Assembly: GCA_002502095.1 (NCBI GenBank)
Contig: DAPJ01000005.1
Span: forward strand, 151,407-215,406
Direction: 5' to 3'
Source: Euryarchaeota archaeon UBA62
Lineage (GTDB): Archaea > Thermoplasmatota > Poseidoniia > Poseidoniales > Thalassarchaeaceae
DNA: 64,000 nt
Part shown: one piece after another, positions 1 to 6,712 of the stretch
How the letters are laid out: every line of letters begins with the position of its first letter
Numbering within the stretch: position 1 is the first letter of the stretch
Translations under genes and position numbers: made by a program
The notes under the pieces: model-generated
Told to the model about the DNA's origin: nothing
Databases searched by the model: none
Seen by the model: the letters and a program-made list of their open reading frames with translations, nothing else

Positions 1-135
1 TCATGTATGTCCGTGACGACAAGGTAATTTCAATCCTTGTAGGGCGATGTAACTCATTTTGTAACACTTCTTTTGGAGTAACGTGTCATCATGGTTAAAT
101 ATGAACTGTCAGACGGGCGGCTGCTTGGTGGGCCT
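1..135. other. Left edge, no gene supported
   Basis: All plus-strand frames are broken by stops here, or give only a short tail without recognisable sequence, so no upstream gene end can be named. The stretch ends in the leader of the S19e gene. An in-frame ATG at 91 would add 15 residues to S19e that do not match the family's usual N-terminus, so I treat 91-135 as leader. Confidence 0.5.
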
Positions 136-606
136 ATGACTACGTATCACGATGTTCCAGCGGACCTTCTGATTAACGAGCTTTCAGCTCGTTTGGCAGA
201 AGTAACCTCAATAAACCCGCCAGAATGGTCTAAAATAGTCAAAACAGGGACACACAGAGAGAGGCCTCCGTCGCAAGATAACTGGTGGCATATCAGATCC
301 GCGGCCATATTGAGGAAAGTTGGCAAGCTAGGTCCAATTGGTGCCAATCATATGGCTCAGCACTTCGGCGGCCCCAAGGATCGAGGAGTGAAGCCTAACA
401 GGGCAGTTGCAGGGTCGAGGAATATTTCTAGAACTATTATGCAACAGTTGACTGAGGCTGGACTAATCGAGAGTAAGATGAACCCTGCCGGAAATGTCAA
501 CCATGGGAAGGTATTGACCGCGGAAGGACAGGCAATGTTAGATTCCGTAGCTCACGCTGTGAGAGATGATGCGATTGAGAGGCATCCAGGATTATCAAAT
601 TATTAG
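136..606 (+). CDS. rps19e: 30S ribosomal protein S19e
   Basis: Small-subunit ribosomal protein found only in archaea and eukaryotes. The family start ([13 protein letters not shown]) lies at 136, giving 156 residues, the usual archaeal length of about 150; the upstream ATG at 91 adds an unusual leader. The tryptophan-rich PPEW and DNWWHIR segments, the GGPKDRG loop and the C-terminal winged-helix part ([12 protein letters not shown]) are all typical. First gene of a tight operon with L39e, L31e and S17e. Product and strand are secure; only the start is a choice. Confidence 0.95.
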   Translation: MTTYHDVPADLLINELSARLAEVTSINPPEWSKIVKTGTHRERPPSQDNWWHIRSAAILRKVGKLGPIGANHMAQHFGGPKDRGVKPNRAVAGSRNISRTIMQQLTEAGLIESKMNPAGNVNHGKVLTAEGQAMLDSVAHAVRDDAIERHPGLSNY

Positions 607-614
607 GTGATATG

Positions 615-770
615 ATGGCAAGAAACAAGCCCAATGCTAAGAAGAGGCGCTTGATGAAGGTCACGAAACAAAACAGGAGAGTGCCTGTGTGGGTAATGTT
701 GAGGACTAACAGGAACACTACAACACATCCTAAGCGCCACATGTGGCGAAGAAGTAAGCTGCAAAGGTGA
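615..770 (+). CDS. rpl39e: 50S ribosomal protein L39e
   Basis: Tiny large-subunit protein that lines the exit tunnel in archaea and eukaryotes. Reading from the second of two tandem ATGs (612 and 615) gives 51 residues, exactly the family length, beginning [12 protein letters not shown] and containing the diagnostic [10 protein letters not shown] core and a basic end ([14 protein letters not shown]). It is highly basic, with no acidic residues. It lies 8 bases after S19e and 4 bases before L31e, so it is surely cotranscribed. Confidence 0.96.
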   Translation: MARNKPNAKKRRLMKVTKQNRRVPVWVMLRTNRNTTTHPKRHMWRRSKLQR

Positions 771-774
771 TAAA

Positions 775-1038
775 ATGGCTGAAATCAAGGAGATGACTAT
801 TCCACTAAGAGCAGCTTGGAGTGTTCCTAGGACTAGAAGGGCTAACAGGGCTATGGCAGAAATCAAAATTCACGTAGCTAGACATATGAAGATGAGAGAA
901 GACGAGGATATCTGGATCGACGAGGCTGTGAATCACTATATTTGGTCCAGAGGTATGCAGAAGCCCCCGAGAAAGATAACCGTTGTATGTACCAGAGAAG
1001 AGGGTTTTCCGCTGGAAGTTAAATTATTGGAGGAATAA
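775..1038 (+). CDS. rpl31e: 50S ribosomal protein L31e
   Basis: Large-subunit ribosomal protein of the archaeal/eukaryotic L31e family, 87 residues, which is the normal archaeal length. The family pattern is clear: an N-terminal strand (TIPLRAAWSVPRTRRANRA), the helix IKIHVARHMK, then WIDEAVNHYIWSRGMQKPPRKI. Start ATG at 775 follows a GGTGATAAA stretch. It sits between L39e and S17e; L39e-L31e pairing is common in archaea. Confidence 0.96.
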   Translation: MAEIKEMTIPLRAAWSVPRTRRANRAMAEIKIHVARHMKMREDEDIWIDEAVNHYIWSRGMQKPPRKITVVCTREEGFPLEVKLLEE

Positions 1039-1039
1039 A

Positions 1040-1231
1040 ATGGGCAATATCAGACCATCATTTATCAAAATCAGAGCAATCAGGCTTTTGGAGCTTTATC
1101 CTGATCAGTTTACGGATAGCTTCGATGATAACAAGAGGCTTGTTAGTGAATATTCAGACGTGGGAAATAAGAGAATGAGAAACTGGATCGCTGGATACAT
1201 CACTAGGTACCGTCAAAGACGAGTAGATTAG
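1040..1231 (+). CDS. rps17e: 30S ribosomal protein S17e
   Basis: Small-subunit protein S17e, archaeal/eukaryotic. ATG at 1040, one base after the L31e stop, with GGAGGA just upstream inside the L31e end. The 63-residue product starts MGNIRPSFIKIRAIRLLELYP and ends with the family signature KRMRNWIAGYITR. A longer in-frame reading from 983 would overlap L31e and lacks family sequence, so it is rejected. Last gene of the ribosomal operon. Confidence 0.93.
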   Translation: MGNIRPSFIKIRAIRLLELYPDQFTDSFDDNKRLVSEYSDVGNKRMRNWIAGYITRYRQRRVD

Positions 1232-1266
1232 CGTATTACTATCAATGCGATACTGTTCGGAATACC

Positions 1267-2049
1267 ATGGGCGGAAGATTGACGATTGATCTTCCAGTTG
1301 AGAGTGGCGATATTACAATCATCCTAGTTAGGCCAAAATATGATGGCAATATTGGTGCAGTAGCTAGAACTGTTCTCAATTTTGGAATTACAGATTTGAG
1401 AATAGTTGGTAGGGATAATGATTGGAGTGAGGATACTAGGAATAGGGCAAAACATGCTCAAGATGTTTTGGACTCCTGCAAGACATTCGAAAATTTGGGG
1501 GATGCAACTCATGACTGTTCAATAGTCGTAGGTACATCGGGAAAGAGAGAGGTGGGAGATAAAATATCTTTCAGGCATTTCATTTTGCCGGAGGAGTTAC
1601 CTCAGAGATTAGTTTCAGTGGAGGGCAAGACTGCCTATGTATTCGGGCCAGAGGACATTGGGCTTACAAACCAGGAGCTGCATGAGTGCGATTTACTAGT
1701 AACAATACCTTCTTGGGAGGGTTATCCGATACTGAACCTTAGTCATGCAGTATCTATCATCTGTTACACCTGGTATGCAAATATTACTAGCTCTGAAATG
1801 AGAGAGTCCGAACAACAAAGATTACTCAACCCTCTTCTTAGAGATAGGCTTAGATCTGAAATATCCAGACTATCGAATTCCATGCCTACCAAGGAGCATA
1901 AGAGAACGGGTATTGAAGAGACATTGAATAGAGTTATCATGAGGGGATTGCCTAAGGATGATGAGATTCATAGGATTATATCTGTAATTACAGAAGCCGC
2001 AGACTCATTTGAGAGAGATAGATCTTCTTCAGACCAAGACCCAGAGTAA
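1267..2049 (+). CDS. trmJ: SPOUT-family tRNA 2'-O-methyltransferase, TrmJ-like
   Basis: Predicted SAM-dependent 2'-O-ribose methyltransferase that modifies residue 32 in the tRNA anticodon loop. The SPOUT hallmarks are present: the N-terminal VRPKYDGNIGAVARTVLNFG block (residues 21-40), VFGPEDIGLTN (125-135) and NLSHAV (157-162), which form the SAM-binding knot. The 260-residue length and C-terminal helical tail match TrmJ rather than the shorter TrmL. It follows the ribosomal operon by 35 bases on the same strand. Exact tRNA target is inferred from family; other SpoU methylases are a less likely alternative. Confidence 0.88.
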   Translation: MGGRLTIDLPVESGDITIILVRPKYDGNIGAVARTVLNFGITDLRIVGRDNDWSEDTRNRAKHAQDVLDSCKTFENLGDATHDCSIVVGTSGKREVGDKISFRHFILPEELPQRLVSVEGKTAYVFGPEDIGLTNQELHECDLLVTIPSWEGYPILNLSHAVSIICYTWYANITSSEMRESEQQRLLNPLLRDRLRSEISRLSNSMPTKEHKRTGIEETLNRVIMRGLPKDDEIHRIISVITEAADSFERDRSSSDQDPE

Positions 2050-2075
2050 AATTATAAGACTCATTTTTTCTGAAT

Positions 2076-2531
2076 CTATTCTGTTTTTCTCATACATGTA
2101 GCGCTGTTTGCACCATGTTCTCGTACGGTGACGCTCTCAACCCAGCACCTGCCTTCAGTAATATTCTGTATCAATTCTTTGGCGTGTTCCATAGCTATTT
2201 TTGCAAACATTTCACAACCGGTACCTTCGACAGTTACCATATCGATTATTCCATTCTCATGCATCTCCTCAAAAAATGAATACATAGGATCATCGGAAGC
2301 AACCAAAGTCTTATGATCGAAATTTAACCTGAGCCAGGTCTCTAAATTTTTCAAGCTACCAAAATCAACAACCCAATTGTTTTCATCTAATTCATGTGTG
2401 CCAAAAACAAACTCAAACTCTAGAGAATATCCATGCATAAATCTACAGTGACTTCCTGCCCTCCATTGTCTAAACGCCGCCGACAGGCCCCTTTCATGAC
2501 CATATTTCTTTGAAGATAAGAACCGGGTCAT
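2076..2531 (-). CDS. queD: 6-carboxytetrahydropterin synthase QueD
   Basis: Converts 7,8-dihydroneopterin triphosphate to 6-carboxy-tetrahydropterin, step 2 of preQ0 synthesis for 7-deazaguanine tRNA bases. The 151-residue protein shows the 6-pyruvoyl-tetrahydropterin synthase fold: FRQWRAGSHCRFMHGYS (catalytic Cys and zinc His pair), the LDENNWVVDFG segment, NFDHKTL with an active-site His, and a late Glu (VEGTGCEMFA). Its ATG overlaps the msrB stop by four bases (ATGA), so it is the last gene of the folE-queE-queC-msrB-queD transcript. Confidence 0.92.
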   Translation of the reverse strand: MTRFLSSKKYGHERGLSAAFRQWRAGSHCRFMHGYSLEFEFVFGTHELDENNWVVDFGSLKNLETWLRLNFDHKTLVASDDPMYSFFEEMHENGIIDMVTVEGTGCEMFAKIAMEHAKELIQNITEGRCWVESVTVREHGANSATCMRKTE

Positions 2532-2923
2532 TTATCCCCCTCCATGACAAATTCTAGGCAGACAGAATTAATGCAATATCTTTCACCGCCATATTCCTTC
2601 GGACCGTCCTCGAATACATGTCCTAAATGTGCATCGCATTTACCACATTTGACTTCTATTCTACGCATTCCATGACTTAGGTCTACTATTCTTTTGATTC
2701 CTGCTTCTTCATGCTCTGTATGAAAAGCTGGCCAACCACAACCTGAATGATACTTCATTTCAGAAGTGAATAAGAGATGATTACAACAAATACAGAAGTA
2801 ATTCCCATTTCTTTCTTCGAGGTAATATTCACCTGTATATGGCCTTTCAGTGTCGCCCTTTCTAGTAACTCTGTATGCAAGATCACTTAATTGATCCCTC
2901 CATTCAATATCTCGATCAACCAT
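2528..2923 (-). CDS. msrB: Peptide methionine-R-sulfoxide reductase MsrB
   Basis: Repairs methionine-R-sulfoxide in proteins. The sequence has both zinc CxxC pairs (FCICC and CGKCDAH), the substrate segment SGCGWPAF and the catalytic cysteine in RYCINS near the C-terminus, so it should be active. I chose the ATG at 2923, one base past the queC stop with GGTG upstream; the longer reading begins at a TTG inside queC. It is wedged between queC and queD with no gap, an unexpected place for a repair enzyme. Confidence 0.93.
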   Translation of the reverse strand: MVDRDIEWRDQLSDLAYRVTRKGDTERPYTGEYYLEERNGNYFCICCNHLLFTSEMKYHSGCGWPAFHTEHEEAGIKRIVDLSHGMRRIEVKCGKCDAHLGHVFEDGPKEYGGERYCINSVCLEFVMEGDK

Positions 2924-2924
2924 A

Positions 2925-3704
2925 CTATTCACCAACTTTATGCTTTAATTTTAATGCGTTCTCTAGTACAGATTCCCATGAAGAGCTGTATTCAATGGGA
3001 TCAACATGACCTATTTCGTAGAACGCTAATATCCGTTCAACATCAGATCCTGACTTTCCACTAGAACGACCTAACTTATCTGGGTTGTATGAAGTTATTG
3101 TACTGCCCATAATCTCATTAAAATTTAGATTTAAAATATCGCAGGAATACAGAGCGTCTTTCAAAATAGTTGTCTTGTTACCATTTATGTATGGCAACTC
3201 AAAGCTAATTCTTTCTGAGTCCCAATTTCCTATTGAGAATGCTGTAGACAGGGCGTTGTAAAATTCAGGTCTACAATCTGGATAAATAGCATGGTCTCCG
3301 CTATGAACACCCAAGGCAATGATTACATCACAATTCTCTATTTGAGATATACTTAATCCCATTCCATACAAAATTGATGAGAATATGGCATTCCTATTGG
3401 GTACTACTGTCTGTTTCATCTGTATTTCTTCATAATGTCCTTCGGGAACCTCGAAGTTTTCATCGGTCAAGGCTGAGTGAAACGAACTCATTGCGGAACT
3501 CAAGTCGATTATTTTGTGATTCACACAAAATTCTTTAGATTGTAACCTTTCGATATTTTCTCTTGCTTTTTCTATCTCGATAGAATGTTTTTGACCGTAT
3601 AGATAACTAATACAAGTCACAGAGTGACCTTCTCTAAGTAGTCGGAGAAGTAATGAAGTAGAATCCATACCACCCGATAGTGCCATAATCGCTCTTGAAG
3701 GCAT
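2925..3704 (-). CDS. queC: 7-cyano-7-deazaguanine (preQ0) synthase QueC, variant without zinc cysteines
   Basis: ATP-dependent conversion of 7-carboxy-7-deazaguanine plus ammonia to preQ0. From the ATG at 3704 (sharing its A with the queE TAA) it is 259 residues. The PP-loop SGGMDST is at 10-16 and the GVHSGDHAIYPDCRPEF block at 132-148, as in true QueC. The C-terminal zinc knot normally holds four cysteines (SCY, then PCGxCxxC before VER). Here the aligned residues are S205, S215, S218 and D221, confirmed by reading the bases. Everything else supports a functional enzyme in an intact preQ0 operon, so activity without zinc, or a changed product, is an open question. Confidence 0.9.
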   Translation of the reverse strand: MPSRAIMALSGGMDSTSLLLRLLREGHSVTCISYLYGQKHSIEIEKARENIERLQSKEFCVNHKIIDLSSAMSSFHSALTDENFEVPEGHYEEIQMKQTVVPNRNAIFSSILYGMGLSISQIENCDVIIALGVHSGDHAIYPDCRPEFYNALSTAFSIGNWDSERISFELPYINGNKTTILKDALYSCDILNLNFNEIMGSTITSYNPDKLGRSSGKSGSDVERILAFYEIGHVDPIEYSSSWESVLENALKLKHKVGE

Positions 3705-4312
3705 TATAGTACACCCATCCATTTGTGAGTTTGTAAAGATAGTCTCCAACCTGGGGATTTCTTGACTAGATCTTCGACAATTTGGAAGCTAATGCCATTA
3801 GATTCTATACTTTCATTTTCCAAATAAAGAGGTTGAATATAATGATGAGTAAATCCGGATTTTAGTTCATCATACATGGATAGATTCTGTCCACAGTAAA
3901 CAATCTTTAACTCATCACCACTTACTTGCTTTATTTTCACATTGGGATAAATCTGATCTTTAGGACTAACACAAATCCAATCTATAATTGGATCTATTTC
4001 TATTGTTCCATTTGTCTCTATGGACAGTGAAATTCCTAATTCTTTGAGTCTGCTACCAATAGCCCTTAGATCTTGTAATGCCGGCTCCCCTCCTGTGAAT
4101 ATTACCTTATTGCAGTTAAATGACAGTACCTTTTCTACGATTTCATCTAACGACAATTCCTCATATTTCAGGAAATCAGTATCGCACCACTCGCATCTTA
4201 AGTTACAGTTTCCAAATCTGATGAATACATGTGGTACACCAGCATGGAATCCCTCGCCTTGTACCGAATGAAAGATTTCTACTATTGGATATTTTATCAT
4301 AATATCATCCAA
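3704..4312 (-). CDS. queE: 7-carboxy-7-deazaguanine synthase QueE
   Basis: Radical SAM enzyme that rearranges 6-carboxytetrahydropterin to 7-carboxy-7-deazaguanine, step 3 of preQ0 synthesis. Its 202 residues show the N-terminal SVQGEGFHAGVPHVFIRFG lead, the cluster-binding CX3CX2C (CNLRCEWC), and the SAM-binding FTGGEP. Start ATG at 4312 directly follows the folE stop; a second ATG four codons later is possible. Neighbours QueC, QueD and FolE supply the other steps of the pathway. Confidence 0.94.
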   Translation of the reverse strand: MDDIMIKYPIVEIFHSVQGEGFHAGVPHVFIRFGNCNLRCEWCDTDFLKYEELSLDEIVEKVLSFNCNKVIFTGGEPALQDLRAIGSRLKELGISLSIETNGTIEIDPIIDWICVSPKDQIYPNVKIKQVSGDELKIVYCGQNLSMYDELKSGFTHHYIQPLYLENESIESNGISFQIVEDLVKKSPGWRLSLQTHKWMGVL

Positions 4313-4879
4313 CTAGTTATTGATTAATTGAAACAGCTCATTTCTAGCTTCTGCATTGTCGAAAAATGCCCCTTTCATAGAACTAGTGGTCATGGAGGCG
4401 TTCTGCTTAGAGACTCCCCTGCATCTCATACAGCCGTGCTTTGCTTCTACGATCACAGCGCAACCAAGTGGATTTAGGTATTCCATGATATCATCCGCTA
4501 TGGATTTGGTAATCCTTTCCTGATTCTGTAACCTTTTACTGTGACAATCTAGTAGTCTAGCTAATTTACTAATCCCAACAATTCTATCAACTGGAATATA
4601 CGCTATATGGGCCTTGCCACTGAAAGGTTGGAGATGATGTTCGCAGGTACTGTGAAACTCAATATTTTTCAGAAGAACTATTCCATCATAGTCTTCTCCA
4701 TTGAATGTAGAATCCAGAATTTCACTCGGTTCTAATGAATACCCTGAATATATTTCTTCGTATGAATTAATCACTCTTTCCGGTGTATCTATCAGTCCCT
4801 CTCTCAATTCTCCATCGATGGACTCAACATATCTAACCAATTTTTCAACTGCATCCATTGCATCTTCCCTAGTTGTCAT
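4313..4879 (-). CDS. folE: GTP cyclohydrolase I (FolE type IA)
   Basis: Opens GTP to dihydroneopterin triphosphate, the first step towards preQ0 here. Zinc ligands are visible in CEHHLQPF and HGCMRCRG, and the core STCEHH and QERIT segments match the classical FolE family rather than the FolE2/MptA type common in archaea. I start at the ATG at 4879 (MTTREDAMDAVEKL), which has GGGAG upstream and overlaps the regulator's stop by 11 bases; an ATG at 4903 would add eight odd residues. A bacterial-type enzyme in an archaeal setting suggests transfer of the cluster. Confidence 0.93.
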   Translation of the reverse strand: MTTREDAMDAVEKLVRYVESIDGELREGLIDTPERVINSYEEIYSGYSLEPSEILDSTFNGEDYDGIVLLKNIEFHSTCEHHLQPFSGKAHIAYIPVDRIVGISKLARLLDCHSKRLQNQERITKSIADDIMEYLNPLGCAVIVEAKHGCMRCRGVSKQNASMTTSSMKGAFFDNAEARNELFQLINN

Positions 4880-5045
4880 TATCAAATCTCCCATGTCTTT
4901 CATCTATTGTATCTAGTTGATCTAGCAACTTTCTACACGCAGTCCTAATTGCATCAGCCACACTAACAAATTTCTTGTCATCGCCAACGTGTCTCTTAAT
5001 GTCCAACAATATCTCTTTTGGCATGTCAAGACTGACCTTGGGCAT
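4869..5045 (-). CDS. Ribbon-helix-helix (CopG-like) small regulator
   Basis: A 58-residue protein at the head of the preQ0 operon. It starts MPKVSLDMPKEILLDIK, the short beta strand plus first helix of the ribbon-helix-helix DNA-binding fold, followed by FVSVADAIRTACRKLLDQL, the second helix with the usual V-A-D-A-I-R pattern. Its end overlaps the folE start by 11 bases, so translation is probably coupled. A near-palindrome at 5075-5090 in its own promoter is a natural candidate operator. Alternative: antitoxin-type RHH, but no toxin gene is adjacent. Confidence 0.8.
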   Translation of the reverse strand: MPKVSLDMPKEILLDIKRHVGDDKKFVSVADAIRTACRKLLDQLDTIDERHGRFDNDN

Positions 5046-5138
5046 GTGTATGCCTAATACCTATTTTAATTAAATATTACTGGAGTATTATCATGCTATT
5101 ATAATAATTACTTAAAATAGTAGTTATCGTTTCGACAA
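5046..5138. promoter_or_regulatory. AT-rich divergent promoter region, RHH/preQ0 operon and sulfotransferase
   Basis: This 93-base gap separates two divergently read genes and is much more AT-rich than the flanking coding DNA. On the minus strand TTTAATTAAA about 20-30 bases before the regulator start resembles an archaeal TATA box; on the plus strand TATTATAATAATTA and TTAAAATAG lie 20-45 bases before the sulfotransferase ATG. The assignment is by eye only. Confidence 0.5.
5075..5090. promoter_or_regulatory. Candidate operator, 16-base near-palindrome
   Basis: TATTACTGGAGTATTA reads as TAxTACT-2-AGTAxTA, with 12 of 16 positions symmetric. It lies in the divergent promoter, about 30 bases upstream of the RHH regulator start. 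RHH proteins usually bind short inverted repeats next to their own gene, so autoregulation is plausible but not shown. Confidence 0.35.
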
Positions 5139-5978
5139 ATGGGGATGCCAGTGGAACCAAGAAAGTCGAAAAATACATTTATTTTGGGACTGGGATTTCA
5201 AAAATGTGGAACTAGCTGGCTATACAGTTACTTACAGAAATCTAGTAAGTTCGATGGAGGAGATCTAAAGGAGTATCATATTTGGGATGCGATAGATATA
5301 CCGCTATTGAGCTATAACATAGTGGAAAGGCCCGGATTAATTAGTAGTGTATTAGATAAGAGCAATTATTTGAGATATCGTATGCAGACAAATAATGAGT
5401 CATATTTCGATTATTTTGAGTCTATTTTTTCTAGTACAGTAAACATTACTGGAGATATTACTCCATCGTACAGCGGTCTACAAAAATCTAGGTTGAGTAG
5501 TATTTACTCGGAATTTAATGAACGAGAAATTGACTGCAAGGCAATTCTCCTATTGAGGGATCCCGTTGATAGGATAAAGAGCGCTGTGAGGTATAATCTC
5601 GATAGGGGAAACTACGATGAAGGTATAAAAATTGGCGAAACTGACTTTTTGGAATCTTTAGAACAGTATTACAAGACCGAACACTGTACAATTAGAACGA
5701 GGTACAATGAGACGATTGAGTTAGTTAGAGGAGTGTTCGATGAAGAGGACATTTACATTGGAATCTACGAAGAAATGTTTGATTCAGAGAAGATTGACAG
5801 TGTGTCAAATTTTGTTGGGATAGAGCCAAAGTATGATTTTGCGAACGTCAGGGTGAACAAGACAAAATCTGCAACCATAGTTAATCATGAGATCGAGGAG
5901 AAGATAAAAGATTTCTATTCTGGGGTGTATGAATATTGTAATGAGGAATTCCCCTCCACCAGGAATCTCTGGAGATAG
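5139..5978 (+). CDS. Sulfotransferase family protein
   Basis: Predicted PAPS-dependent sulfotransferase of 279 residues. The 5'-phosphosulfate loop is GLGFQKCGTSWLYSYL (about 17-32), and the 3'-phosphate motif LLLRDPVDRIKSAV with conserved Arg and Ser is about 143-156. No signal peptide or membrane segment is seen, so it is soluble. The acceptor cannot be predicted; cell-surface glycan or lipid sulfation is likely for the family. It reads more AT-rich than most of the window and stands alone, convergent with the next gene (one base apart), consistent with acquisition by transfer. Confidence 0.82.
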   Translation: MGMPVEPRKSKNTFILGLGFQKCGTSWLYSYLQKSSKFDGGDLKEYHIWDAIDIPLLSYNIVERPGLISSVLDKSNYLRYRMQTNNESYFDYFESIFSSTVNITGDITPSYSGLQKSRLSSIYSEFNEREIDCKAILLLRDPVDRIKSAVRYNLDRGNYDEGIKIGETDFLESLEQYYKTEHCTIRTRYNETIELVRGVFDEEDIYIGIYEEMFDSEKIDSVSNFVGIEPKYDFANVRVNKTKSATIVNHEIEEKIKDFYSGVYEYCNEEFPSTRNLWR

Positions 5979-5979
5979 G

Positions 5980-6279
5980 TTATCTCTTACTCTCAATTTT
6001 CTCATCTAGGTTGGGGAATCTTTCACAGATTGATAGTGCTCGATCTTTCAGAGAAGAAATTTGAATCTCTAATTCTTTAGATTCCGCACCGTTGGAAATC
6101 ATAGCAGATAGAAGATTCAAGCCCCCCTGTATTGAGCCTGCTTCTAAAAACTCATCATTGGAAATCTCTTCTGAATCCCTCAGAAGGCTAAGGGTCGAAG
6201 ATAGAAACTCAACCTCTTGAGTAATCTGACTAGGAATACGTGTCTCTTGACCAGTAACGCTCTCTATAGAAGTAATCAT
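5980..6279 (-). CDS. Small conserved-looking protein of unknown function
   Basis: A 99-residue acidic, mostly helical protein with no motif I recognise: heptad-like leucines (EVEFLSSTLSLLRDSEE) and a basic tail (DEKIESKR). It lies 34 bases downstream of methylmalonyl-CoA epimerase on the same strand, so it may be cotranscribed with mce and mcmA. It is not the B12-binding small mutase subunit, which would be longer and carry DxHxxG. Coding status rests on the ATG start, operon position and lack of a competing gene. Confidence 0.6.
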   Translation of the reverse strand: MITSIESVTGQETRIPSQITQEVEFLSSTLSLLRDSEEISNDEFLEAGSIQGGLNLLSAMISNGAESKELEIQISSLKDRALSICERFPNLDEKIESKR

Positions 6280-6313
6280 GAAGCTCCGAACGTAGAGGTC
6301 TTTTTGATGATTT

Positions 6314-6712
6314 TCAAACGTACTCGACTAGCTCTATTAGCACCCCGCCTGAGGACGAGGGATGAACAAATGCGATTTTGTTGCCTCCGTGGCCTATTTG
6401 TGGCTCGGTATTGATCATCCTGATGCCCATTTCTAGAAGTTTGGATATGGTTTCTGAAACATCATCTACAGATATCGCTAACTGTTGAATGCCTACTCCC
6501 TTCTTCTGAATGAATTTACCAACCGGTGTATCGGAGTCTGTTGGCTCTAGTAATTCAATCCGCGTATCAGATTCGTTAACCAAATACCTAACATTCACGC
6601 CTTGATCCTCTACTAGTCCTCCTCCAGAAGGAATGAATCCCAGAGCTTCCCAGAATGGTATTGCGTCAGGGATTGATTTGGTCGCTATTCCAATGTGGTC
6701 TATTTTAGTCAT
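6314..6712 (-). CDS. mce: Methylmalonyl-CoA epimerase
   Basis: Interconverts the S and R forms of methylmalonyl-CoA, feeding the mutase encoded directly upstream. The 132-residue protein is a vicinal-oxygen-chelate fold: KIDHIGIATKSI with a metal His at the start, IELLEPT with a Glu ligand, GIQQLAISVDD in the middle and GGVLIELVEY with the final Glu. The stop of the mutase gene abuts its start (6713/6712), so they form one transcript. Role: propionyl-CoA, odd-chain fatty acid or branched amino acid breakdown, or the reverse. Confidence 0.93.
   Translation of the reverse strand: MTKIDHIGIATKSIPDAIPFWEALGFIPSGGGLVEDQGVNVRYLVNESDTRIELLEPTDSDTPVGKFIQKKGVGIQQLAISVDDVSETISKLLEMGIRMINTEPQIGHGGNKIAFVHPSSSGGVLIELVEYV

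Noticed and set aside
4869..5045. RHH protein as an antitoxin
   Set aside because: No toxin-like partner is adjacent; the next gene is folE with a coupled start.
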